A stretch of 7,997 nucleotides of DNA from Rhodoferax sp. (lineage in GTDB: Bacteria; Pseudomonadota; Gammaproteobacteria; Burkholderiales; Burkholderiaceae). Shown here one piece after another: positions 1 through 5,680 of this stretch. Both the position numbers and the translations under genes were made by a program. The stretch lies in assembly GCA_028292075.1 (NCBI GenBank), contig JAQGNA010000654.1, positions 1-7,997 on the forward strand, given 5' to 3'. Below the pieces are notes generated by a model. That model searched no databases, had not been told where the DNA came from, and saw nothing but the letters and a program-made list of their open reading frames with translations. The number at the start of each line of letters is the position of its first letter. Within the stretch, counting starts at the first letter, position 1.

Positions 1-366
1 GTAGATTCCGCTGTCTGTATCGCTGGATTGCATGATGTCGGCTTAAATTTGGCTTTTCAGCATAGCTCTGTGCTTCCCGCGTTCTTAGTTGGGTTGCTTT
101 ACCGAACTCTAACGTGTCGGGACGCTACTCGGGTGAGGCCGCAGAACTCTTTAGAACTGGGCAGATGAGGCAGGTGTGCATTTTGATCTTTCGTTTCCGC
201 TGCACTGCGGTCGTCCACGGTATCGTGCGACGACGGCAACAGGACAAAAGCAGCCCCTCGGGCCGTAGTTAGAAATCGCGGGATAGCAGTCGTACGGGAT
301 GGTCGCGAAGTAGAGAAGCGAGCCGACCCTCGTCATACTTGCCTCCCCACAACAAAAAGGAAATCC
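1..366. other. Region without a supported gene, left edge
   Basis: No recognisable gene. The sequence is visibly less GC-rich than the catabolic locus to the right. On the plus strand, frame 1 is open from the left edge to a stop at 166-168 (about 55 codons). It could be the tail of a gene starting outside the window, but its translation resembles no family I know. A minus-strand open frame across 151-432 looks random and runs into the histidine-rich start of the next gene. The last bases hold the ribosome binding site (AGGA at 358-361) of the gene at 367. I see no convincing promoter, tRNA or repeat. Confidence 0.5.
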
Positions 367-978
367 ATGTCCACAGGCGGTTTTCACGTGCACGGCCCCC
401 ACGACCACGAACTTGAGCACGCCGGAGCGCACGGCGACGCCGATTCAGCCCACGATTCCAGGGAGTCTGGTCGCGGAAGCATGACCAATCAAATTGCGGT
501 ATGCACCGCTGTCATCGCCACGGTGGGGGCAATCTTCGCCTACATGGGAGGGCTCACCCAGGCCAACGCGGGCCTCTACAAGAACAACGCCGGCATGAAG
601 AAAACCGAGGCCTCCAACCAATGGAATTACTTCCAGTCGAAAAGCACGAAGCAGGCGCTTGCCGAGTTCGCCATGGAGACGTCGCCCGACGACCGTAAGC
701 TGGGCTGGCAGACCAAGGTCGCCCGGTATGAGCAAGAAAAGGCTGAAATCCTGCTCGTCGCGCAGAAGCTCGAGGCAGACGCGACCGATTGGGACCAAAA
801 ATCGGAGGCGCAGATGCACCTGCATCATCGTTGGGCGCAAGCGACTACAGCGCTGCAGGTGTCCATCGCTTTGGCGGCTATGGCGCTGCTGACAAGAAAA
901 AAGTGGTTGGAGTGGGGCATGCTTGCAGTTGCCGGCGTTGGCTTGGTCGTTGGCGCTCTGGCAGCACTGCATACCTGA
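367..978 (+). CDS. DUF4337-family small membrane protein with His-rich N-terminus
   Basis: A 203-residue protein matching the architecture of the uncharacterised DUF4337 family; its function is unknown. Residues 1-38 are hydrophilic and rich in His, Asp and Glu (His at 7, 9, 12, 14, 18, 22 and 29). A first membrane segment spans about 43-63. A charged, probably helical stretch follows (about 70-155), containing the family-like QWNYFQSK motif (85-92) and a Glu/Lys-rich helix. Two more membrane segments lie at about 159-176 and 183-201, separated by a TRKKW turn. The start at 367 is preceded by AGGA with 5-nt spacing. A later ATG at codon 39 would drop the His-rich tail, but homologues as I remember them also carry such a tail, so the longer form is preferred. 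It stands alone: 366 bp upstream has no gene, and the next gene is convergent. The His cluster could bind metal, which is inference only. Confidence 0.88.
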   Translation: MSTGGFHVHGPHDHELEHAGAHGDADSAHDSRESGRGSMTNQIAVCTAVIATVGAIFAYMGGLTQANAGLYKNNAGMKKTEASNQWNYFQSKSTKQALAEFAMETSPDDRKLGWQTKVARYEQEKAEILLVAQKLEADATDWDQKSEAQMHLHHRWAQATTALQVSIALAAMALLTRKKWLEWGMLAVAGVGLVVGALAALHT

Positions 979-1443
979 CCAAGGCGCCAGGGTCCTGGTA
1001 CTGATGAGGCACGAGTTACTGCAGACGGCCAAGACGAGACGGTAGACTGGGCGGCCTCCATGTGCAAGCTGCTAACGCCAGCGCCGTTATCACCTCTGGC
1101 CGGCCATTTTTACGACTGCAGCATCGATCTTTTTGACGCCGCGTCGATGCAGTTGCAGCGCGAGGGTAATGGTGGCCAAGCGGAGCCAGCGCCTGTGCAC
1201 CTGGCAAGCGTCCCACGGCATGGATCAAGACCAAGCGCGGCGGCGGTGGAGGCCTAGCTTAAAAATGGCAACCAGTCGTCGAACTTACTTGGCCTCGGTG
1301 CTTCTCTCCACGCGGCGCAGCATCGAGGCCAACCTGGCCGCAAGCGCGCAGCTGCTGGTGGCCAGCTGCAGCTTCATCGCCAAGCAGTTTCAGACGAAGT
1401 GAGCGGTTGCTCGTCCGCGGCTCCTGCGCCCAGCCGGCGTGGA
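979..1443. other. Intergenic stretch between convergent genes, no supported gene
   Basis: This 465-bp stretch lies between the DUF4337 gene (+) and the end of the Bug gene (-). It is open in several frames, but no translation is convincing. The best short candidate is a 45-codon frame from the ATG at 1265 to 1402, with an alanine-rich helical look, no clear ribosome binding site and no family I can name. It may be a decayed fragment or chance. Short inverted repeats near 987-998 (CCAG/CTGG) and 1399-1410 (GAGC/GCTC) have 4-bp stems and no T-run, so I do not call terminators. Confidence 0.5.
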
Positions 1444-2430
1444 CTACTGCGGCGTGAGCCCAGCCTTCTTCACGAGCGCCGCGTACTTGGCGAGTTCGCT
1501 GCGAAACGCCGCCTGCGCCTGTTCCGGTGTGCTGACCTTGATGGTGTTGCCCTGCTTGGCCATCGCTTCCTTCACCGCTGGATCTGCGAATGCCGCGGCC
1601 ACGGCGTCATGCGCCCGCTGGGTGTTGGCCGCGTTCATACCCTTGGGGCCGATCACGGCGAACCAGGCATCGACCACAAAATTCGGCAAGCCCTGTTCGG
1701 CGAAGGTGGGGATGTCGGGCGCCGCGGCCGAGCGCTCGGCCGCCAGCATGCCCACGGCGCGCAGCGCGCCGCTCTTGATGTGGGCCTGCACGCTGGGCAA
1801 GGCGACGGTTCCGAAATCGACCTGGCCGCCGATCAAGTCGGTGACCATCGGGCCCACACCCTTGTAGGGAATGTGTTTGGCGCTGGCCTTGGCCTCCTCG
1901 AGGAACAGCTCGGTCGCCAGATGCAGGATGGTGCCATTGCCGCCCGAGGCAAAGTTCATCATGCCGGGCTTGCTCTTCAGGTAGGCGATCAACTCGGCGC
2001 TGCCATGCACCGGCAACCGGGTGGGGTTGACCACCATCACCATCGGCGTGGCGCCCACCACCGCGATGGGACTGAAGTCGCCGGGCATGTCGAAGGGCAG
2101 CCCCTTGATGACACTCGGGAAGATGACCACGTTGTTGGACACCATTGACAAGGTGTTGCCGTCCGGCGCGGCGCGGGCCAGAGTGTTGAGCCCGACCACG
2201 CCGCCGGCGCCGGGCTGGTTTTCCACGACGACCGAGGCATTGAATGCGGTGGACAACGCCTGCTGTGCGGCCCGTGCAATCGCATCGACGCCCGAGCCGG
2301 TGGCGTTGGGCAGGATGAAGCGCACTGTGCCGGCCTGGGCCTGGCTGGCCTGCGACCAGGCCAGCGCAGTCAACGCCGCCGCGGCCGATAACAGGTGGCG
2401 GCGCGAGAGGCCGGTGGGGAAAATCGCCAT
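1444..2430 (-). CDS. Bug-family (TctC-like) periplasmic tricarboxylate/carboxylate-binding protein
   Basis: A 328-residue extracytoplasmic solute receptor of the Bug family, which captures carboxylates or similar small molecules in the periplasm. The N-terminus has a twin-arginine-like signal (SRRHLL at 9-14), a hydrophobic core, and a likely cleavage after AQA (31-33). The mature protein begins with a beta-strand and the ligand-loop region PNATGSGVDAIAR, the position of the usual PxxxGGxxDxxAR. VENQPGAGG, the 'AAPDGNTL' segment and the domain-two IPYKGVGP...LIGGQVD block are all typical of Bug proteins. Length is normal. The start at 2430 is supported by AGGAGA (2438-2443) seven bases upstream. 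It is the last gene of a three-gene operon, 62 bp after the CoA-transferase. No TctA/TctB membrane subunits lie nearby, as is common for orphan Bug genes in Burkholderiales. The ligand cannot be read from sequence; the context suggests a di- or tricarboxylate. Confidence 0.93.
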   Translation of the reverse strand: MAIFPTGLSRRHLLSAAAALTALAWSQASQAQAGTVRFILPNATGSGVDAIARAAQQALSTAFNASVVVENQPGAGGVVGLNTLARAAPDGNTLSMVSNNVVIFPSVIKGLPFDMPGDFSPIAVVGATPMVMVVNPTRLPVHGSAELIAYLKSKPGMMNFASGGNGTILHLATELFLEEAKASAKHIPYKGVGPMVTDLIGGQVDFGTVALPSVQAHIKSGALRAVGMLAAERSAAAPDIPTFAEQGLPNFVVDAWFAVIGPKGMNAANTQRAHDAVAAAFADPAVKEAMAKQGNTIKVSTPEQAQAAFRSELAKYAALVKKAGLTPQ

Positions 2431-2463
2431 GTCTTTGTCTCCTGGTGTTGTTGTGTTTTCAAG

Positions 2464-2487
2464 GGCCGGTGCTGACGCTACACGGCC
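2464..2487 (-). other. Intercistronic stem-loop between CoA-transferase and Bug genes
   Basis: In the 62-bp gap of the operon, 2464-2468 pairs with 2483-2487 (GGCCG/CGGCC), and after a single bulged base (2469) 2470-2471 pairs with 2481-2482, enclosing a 9-nt loop. The transcript would form a GC-rich hairpin just after the CoA-transferase stop and ahead of the Bug ribosome binding site. No U-run follows on the minus strand, so a strong intrinsic terminator is unlikely. Inference: it may limit read-through partially or protect an mRNA end, allowing different levels of enzyme and binding protein. Chance pairing in GC-rich DNA is possible. Confidence 0.35.
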
Positions 2488-2492
2488 TGCCT

Positions 2493-3716
2493 TCAGCTCA
2501 CGATGTTGCGCTGCCTGAGCGACAACACTTCGGCCTCCGAGCAGCCAAGATGCTGCAGCAGCGCCGCCGTGTGTTCACCGAGCCGCGGCGGATCGAGCCG
2601 CACGCCCAGCCGCTGGCCCTGCATCGTGACAGGGAAAAGCGTTGTCTTCACTGTTTCGCCGGCCTTGGGGCCATCGGGCAGCCGCATGTCGGCCAAACCG
2701 CCGGTGGCCAGCAGGTGTTCGTCGTCGAACAGATCTTCGGGGCGGCGGATCGGCGCGAACGGCAGGCCGGCCCGTTCCATCAGGCGGGCCAGTTCGTCGG
2801 CGCTGCGGTGGGCGATGCGTTCGCGGATGGCTGCCAGAAGACGCGGCCGCTCGGCCACGCGCAGGTGGTTGGTGGCCAGGCCCGGCTCGGCTTTCAGGTC
2901 GGCAAAGCCCAGCGCATCGCAGAAGCTCAGCCACTGCGCATCGCTCACGGCCGCCAGGAAGATCTGCTCGCCATCACGCACGGTGAAGACGTCGTAGACC
3001 GCCCAGGGGTTGTCGCGCGCCGGCATCGGTGCCGGGTGTTTGCCGGTCACAGCAAACTGCAGCATGTGCTGGCCCATCAGGAACACGTTGTTCTCGTACA
3101 GGGCCGATTGCACTTCCATGCCGCGGCCGGTGATGCCCCGCTGGATCAATGCGCCCAGCACGGCAATGGCACCGAACAGTCCGCCCATGATGTCGTTGAC
3201 GCTGGTGCCCGCGCGCAGCGGATCACCGGGTCGCCCGGTCATGTAGGCCAGGCCGCCCATCATCTGCACCACCTCGTCGAGCGCCGTGCGGTGGTCATAG
3301 GGCCCGGGCAGAAAACCTTTGTGGCTGGCATAGATGATGCGCGGATTCACCTCGGCCAGCGAGGCGTAGTCGAGCCCGTACTTGGCCATGGTGCCTGGCT
3401 TGAAATTCTCGGCCACCACGTCGGCGGTGGCGGTGAGCCGGCGCGCCAGTGCCGCGCCATCCTCGGTGTGCAGATCGATGCCGATGCTTTTCTTGTTGCG
3501 GTTGAACATCGGAAAGAAACCCGCGCCCGCGCCCACCAGGCGCCGGCTGTGGTCGCCGATGACCGGCTCGATCTTGATGACTTCGGCGCCCAGGTCGGCC
3601 AGCACCATGCCACAGGTCGGCCCCATCACCATGTGGGTGAATTCGACGACGCGCAGGCCGGCCAGCGGCTGCGGTGGCTGCGCCTTGGGAGGTTGGATTG
3701 AAGGCTGCCCGATCAT
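2493..3716 (-). CDS. CaiB/BaiF class III acyl-CoA transferase
   Basis: A 407-residue class III CoA-transferase, a cytoplasmic family that moves CoA from a donor thioester such as succinyl-CoA or acetyl-CoA to a carboxylate through an aspartyl-CoA intermediate. Visible signatures are the N-terminal LAGLRVVEF strand (18-26), PTCGMVLADLGAEVIKIE (33-50), FNRNKKSIGIDL (71-82), a DVVAENFKPG block (99-108), and SVNDIMGG (172-179), whose Asp175 is the expected catalytic nucleophile. The C-terminal half carries the usual small-domain pattern ending in PRLGEHTAALL. Length fits the family. I chose the ATG at 3716, not the upstream in-frame ATG at 3761, because the family homology starts shortly after it, a GGAGG lies at 3721-3725, and it makes an ATGA overlap with the stop of the lyase gene. 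That overlap implies translational coupling. Co-location with an HMGL-like lyase suggests it activates the acid that the lyase later cleaves (inference). The exact acceptor is unknown. Confidence 0.94.
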   Translation of the reverse strand: MIGQPSIQPPKAQPPQPLAGLRVVEFTHMVMGPTCGMVLADLGAEVIKIEPVIGDHSRRLVGAGAGFFPMFNRNKKSIGIDLHTEDGAALARRLTATADVVAENFKPGTMAKYGLDYASLAEVNPRIIYASHKGFLPGPYDHRTALDEVVQMMGGLAYMTGRPGDPLRAGTSVNDIMGGLFGAIAVLGALIQRGITGRGMEVQSALYENNVFLMGQHMLQFAVTGKHPAPMPARDNPWAVYDVFTVRDGEQIFLAAVSDAQWLSFCDALGFADLKAEPGLATNHLRVAERPRLLAAIRERIAHRSADELARLMERAGLPFAPIRRPEDLFDDEHLLATGGLADMRLPDGPKAGETVKTTLFPVTMQGQRLGVRLDPPRLGEHTAALLQHLGCSEAEVLSLRQRNIVS

Positions 3717-4657
3717 GCGGCCTCCGCCTGCAGCATGGTCTTGGGCAGGCCGGCGCGCCACAGTGATCCATGCAGCGTCTCACCTTCGAGCCAACGCGCA
3801 AGTTTTGCGCGCAGAGCCAGCAGCGCATCGAAATCCTGGCCGGTGGCGATGCCCATGCTGTGCAGCATGTAGGCCAGGTCTTCGGTGGCCACATTGCCGC
3901 TGGCGCCTGGCGCATGCGGGCAGCCGCCGATGCCGCCCAGGCAGGCGTCGAAACGCGTAATGCCCACTTCGAGGGCGGCAACCACATTGGCCAGGCCGAG
4001 ACCGCGGGTGTCATGGAAATGGCCGCAGTTGAGCTTGTCGCCGGCCACTGGCAGCACGGTCTCGAAGAGCGCGCGCACCATGGCCGGATCGGCATAACCC
4101 ACTGTGTCGGCCAGGCCCACGCAATCGGCCCCGGCATCGAGCACCGCCTGCACCAGCCGCAGCACCTCGGCCGGCTCCACGCGGCCCTCCAGCGTGCAGC
4201 CGAAGGCCGTGCTGATGCCGACTTCGATCAGGGTCTTGGCGCCGCGCGCATCGCGTTCTGCGCGGATGCGGCCGATGTCCGCCACCACCTCGTCCGGTGT
4301 CTTGCGCAGATTGGCCAGGCTGTGCGCGTGGCTGGCCGACAGCGGCAACAACATCAGTTCGGCGCCGCAGTCCATCGCCATCTGCGCACCTCGCGCATTG
4401 GGCACCAGCACCGAGGCCTTGAGGCCGGGCAGCGTCTGTGCAAAGGCCAGGATCTCGGCGGTGTCGGCCAGCTGCGGCAAGAGACGCGCCGGCACGAAAG
4501 AGCCGACCTCGACCTCGCGCTGGCCGGCGGCATGGGCACCCTTCAGCCATTCCAGTTTGTGTGCCGTAGGCATCACCCGAGCGATGCTTTGCAGGCCGTC
4601 GCGCAGGCCGACCTCGCGGATGATGGCGTGCTTGGGCCAGGGGGAAATTGAGTTCAT
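3713..4657 (-). CDS. HMG-CoA-lyase-like (HMGL/DRE-TIM fold) acyl-CoA lyase
   Basis: A 314-residue TIM-barrel lyase of the HMG-CoA lyase family, which cleaves 3-hydroxy-3-substituted acyl-CoAs to acetyl-CoA plus an oxo compound using a divalent metal. The active-site set is complete: REVGLRDGLQ (14-23; Arg19 and metal-ligand Asp20), VEVGSFV (49-55; Glu50), GHFHDT (212-217; His213 and His215 as metal ligands), and GGCPHAPGASGN (244-255; catalytic-loop Cys246, Asn254). The loop after GLQ, usually Asn-Glu in true HMG-CoA lyases, is Ser-Ile here, so the acyl specificity may differ. I chose the ATG at 4657 because GGAGA (4663-4667) precedes it by 5 nt; longer in-frame starts at 4669 and 4735 lack such a site and add residues unlike the family. 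It is the first gene of the minus-strand operon, overlapping the CoA-transferase by 4 bp. Citramalyl-CoA or citryl-CoA lyase activity is a context-based guess; HMG-CoA itself remains possible. Confidence 0.92.
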   Translation of the reverse strand: MNSISPWPKHAIIREVGLRDGLQSIARVMPTAHKLEWLKGAHAAGQREVEVGSFVPARLLPQLADTAEILAFAQTLPGLKASVLVPNARGAQMAMDCGAELMLLPLSASHAHSLANLRKTPDEVVADIGRIRAERDARGAKTLIEVGISTAFGCTLEGRVEPAEVLRLVQAVLDAGADCVGLADTVGYADPAMVRALFETVLPVAGDKLNCGHFHDTRGLGLANVVAALEVGITRFDACLGGIGGCPHAPGASGNVATEDLAYMLHSMGIATGQDFDALLALRAKLARWLEGETLHGSLWRAGLPKTMLQAEAA

Positions 4658-4662
4658 CGTTG

Positions 4663-4667
4663 TCTCC
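4663..4667 (-). promoter_or_regulatory. Ribosome binding site deciding the lyase start
   Basis: On the minus strand this reads GGAGA, 5 nt before the ATG at 4657. It supports that start over the in-frame ATGs at 4669 and 4735, which have no comparable purine-rich stretch upstream. Confidence 0.7.
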
Positions 4668-4682
4668 ATGTCGGTGGTGCGG

Positions 4683-4711
4683 TTGCACGGCCGGATGGTG
4701 CAGTTTAGAAT
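4683..4711 (+). promoter_or_regulatory. Candidate sigma-70 promoter for the LysR-hydratase operon
   Basis: TTGCAC (4683-4688) and TAGAAT (4706-4711) are separated by exactly 17 bp. The -10 box matches the consensus at five of six positions and the -35 box at three. Transcription would start near 4718, about 50 nt before the TTG start of the regulator. The downstream part of the -10 overlaps the near-palindrome at 4710-4720, so a bound regulator could repress its own transcript, as is common for LysR-type genes. For the opposite strand I see only a weak -10-like TAAACT (4702-4707) without a -35, which would fit an activator-dependent promoter. Confidence 0.4.
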
Positions 4712-4760
4712 TTCCGAAATGACCCATGCGCTCAATTACGGCAGGGTACGTTTCCCAAAT
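4710..4760. promoter_or_regulatory. Pair of similar 11-bp near-palindromes, candidate LysR-type operator
   Basis: ATTTCCGAAAT at 4710-4720 is a perfect inverted repeat (ATTTC/GAAAT) around one central base. GTTTCCCAAAT at 4750-4760 matches it at nine of eleven positions. Their centres (4715 and 4755) are 40 bp apart, close to four helical turns, so a LysR-type tetramer could contact both on one face. T-N11-A arrangements occur within the first site (for example T4706 to A4718). The pair lies between the divergent genes, with one copy at the putative plus-strand promoter and the other just before the regulator's start codon. Function is inferred from position and symmetry. Confidence 0.4.
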
Positions 4761-4768
4761 GGAATACC

Positions 4769-5680
4769 TTGCACGACCTTGATCTGATCACCCTGCGGCT
4801 CTTCGTCGCGGTATGCGAAACCGGCAACATCACGCGGGCCGGCGAGCGGGCAAACATTGTCGGCTCGGCCATCAGCAAACGCCTGGCCCAACTGGAGCAG
4901 CAGCTCGGCACGCCGCTCTTGGAGCGCAAGCGCCACGGCGTGTTGCCGACCGAGGCCGGCCATACCTTGCTCGAACACGCGCGCAACATGCTGGACAACG
5001 CCGTCCGCATCGAGCGCGACATGAAGGCCTATGCCGGCGGCGGGCGCGGCCAGGTGCGGGTGCTGGCCAGCGTCTCCACGCTCACCGAGGTGCTGGCCGC
5101 CGACGTGGCGGCTTTCCTGCGGCTGCCGGCGCACCGCGGTATCCAGGTCGATCTGGAGGAAAGGGTGAGCCCCGAGATCGTGCGTGCCGTGCGCGAGGGC
5201 CTGAGTGCGCTGGGCGTGTGCTGGGACATCGGCGACCTGGGCGCGCTGCCCTCACGCCCGTACTGCAGCGACCATCTCTGCGTGGTGGTGCCGGATGGCC
5301 ATCCACTGGCCTCGCGCAAGAGCCTGCGGTTTGCCCAGACGCTGGACTACGACCACGTCGGCCCACCGGCCAACAGCGCCATGAATGTGCTGCTGCAGCG
5401 GGCCGCCGCCATGGCCGACCGCCGGCTGGTGCAACACGTCACCGTGACCAATTTCGAGGTGGCGCTGGCCGTGGTGGGCAGTGGGCTGGGCATCAGCGTG
5501 TTGCCACGCGAGGTGGCCGAAGTCCCGGCCGCGGCGCGCGGCGTGCGCCTGATTCCGCTGGTCGAGCCGTGGGCCGAGCGCCGCTTCGTGATCTGCTTTC
5601 AAAACGAGGCCGCGCTCCCGCTGGCGGCGCGGCTGCTGCTCGACCACCTGACAGCGACAAAAACCGCATCCCAACCATGA
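4769..5680 (+). CDS. LysR-type transcriptional regulator
   Basis: A 303-residue LysR-family regulator, a DNA-binding protein that senses a small co-inducer. The N-terminal winged helix-turn-helix (about 1-62) is typical: LDLITLRLFVAVCETGNI, then the SAISKRLAQLEQQLGTPLLER recognition region, then the LPTEAG turn and a linker helix. The effector-binding domain follows (about 90-295) with the usual hydrophobic strands, including GLGISVLPREV. Length is normal. The only usable in-frame start after the upstream stop (4706-4708) is TTG at 4769, preceded by a modest GGAA (4761-4764). The ATG at 4759 is in another frame and ends after seven codons. It is divergent from the lyase-transferase-Bug operon and overlaps the downstream hydratase by ATGA. 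It therefore probably regulates both transcripts, with a pathway substrate or intermediate as co-inducer (inference). Confidence 0.93.
   Translation: MHDLDLITLRLFVAVCETGNITRAGERANIVGSAISKRLAQLEQQLGTPLLERKRHGVLPTEAGHTLLEHARNMLDNAVRIERDMKAYAGGGRGQVRVLASVSTLTEVLAADVAAFLRLPAHRGIQVDLEERVSPEIVRAVREGLSALGVCWDIGDLGALPSRPYCSDHLCVVVPDGHPLASRKSLRFAQTLDYDHVGPPANSAMNVLLQRAAAMADRRLVQHVTVTNFEVALAVVGSGLGISVLPREVAEVPAAARGVRLIPLVEPWAERRFVICFQNEAALPLAARLLLDHLTATKTASQP

Noticed and set aside
142..157. Direct repeat AGAACT/AGAACT
   Set aside because: It is only six bases, with no flanking structure, and is expected by chance.
1265..1402. Short plus-strand frame of 45 codons with a helical, Ala-rich C-terminus
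   Set aside because: There is no ribosome binding site and no family I can name. A decayed phasin-like or other helical fragment crossed my mind, but the evidence is too thin.
2445..3701. Long plus-strand open frame (418 codons) opposite the CoA-transferase gene
   Set aside because: It is antisense to a clearly recognised gene, with a His/Gln/Arg-rich translation typical of reverse frames in GC-rich coding DNA.
3770..4651. Long plus-strand open frame (293 codons) opposite the lyase gene
   Set aside because: It is a shadow of the HMGL-like gene; composition is His/Gln/Arg-rich and no motif is seen.
4813..5676. Upstream in-frame extension of the hydratase to 4813 (947 residues in total)
   Set aside because: The extra 288 codons run through the LysR gene in another frame and give an Arg/Gly/Ala-rich translation with no family resemblance. 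They are a GC-rich shadow, and the real start is the overlapping ATG at 5677.
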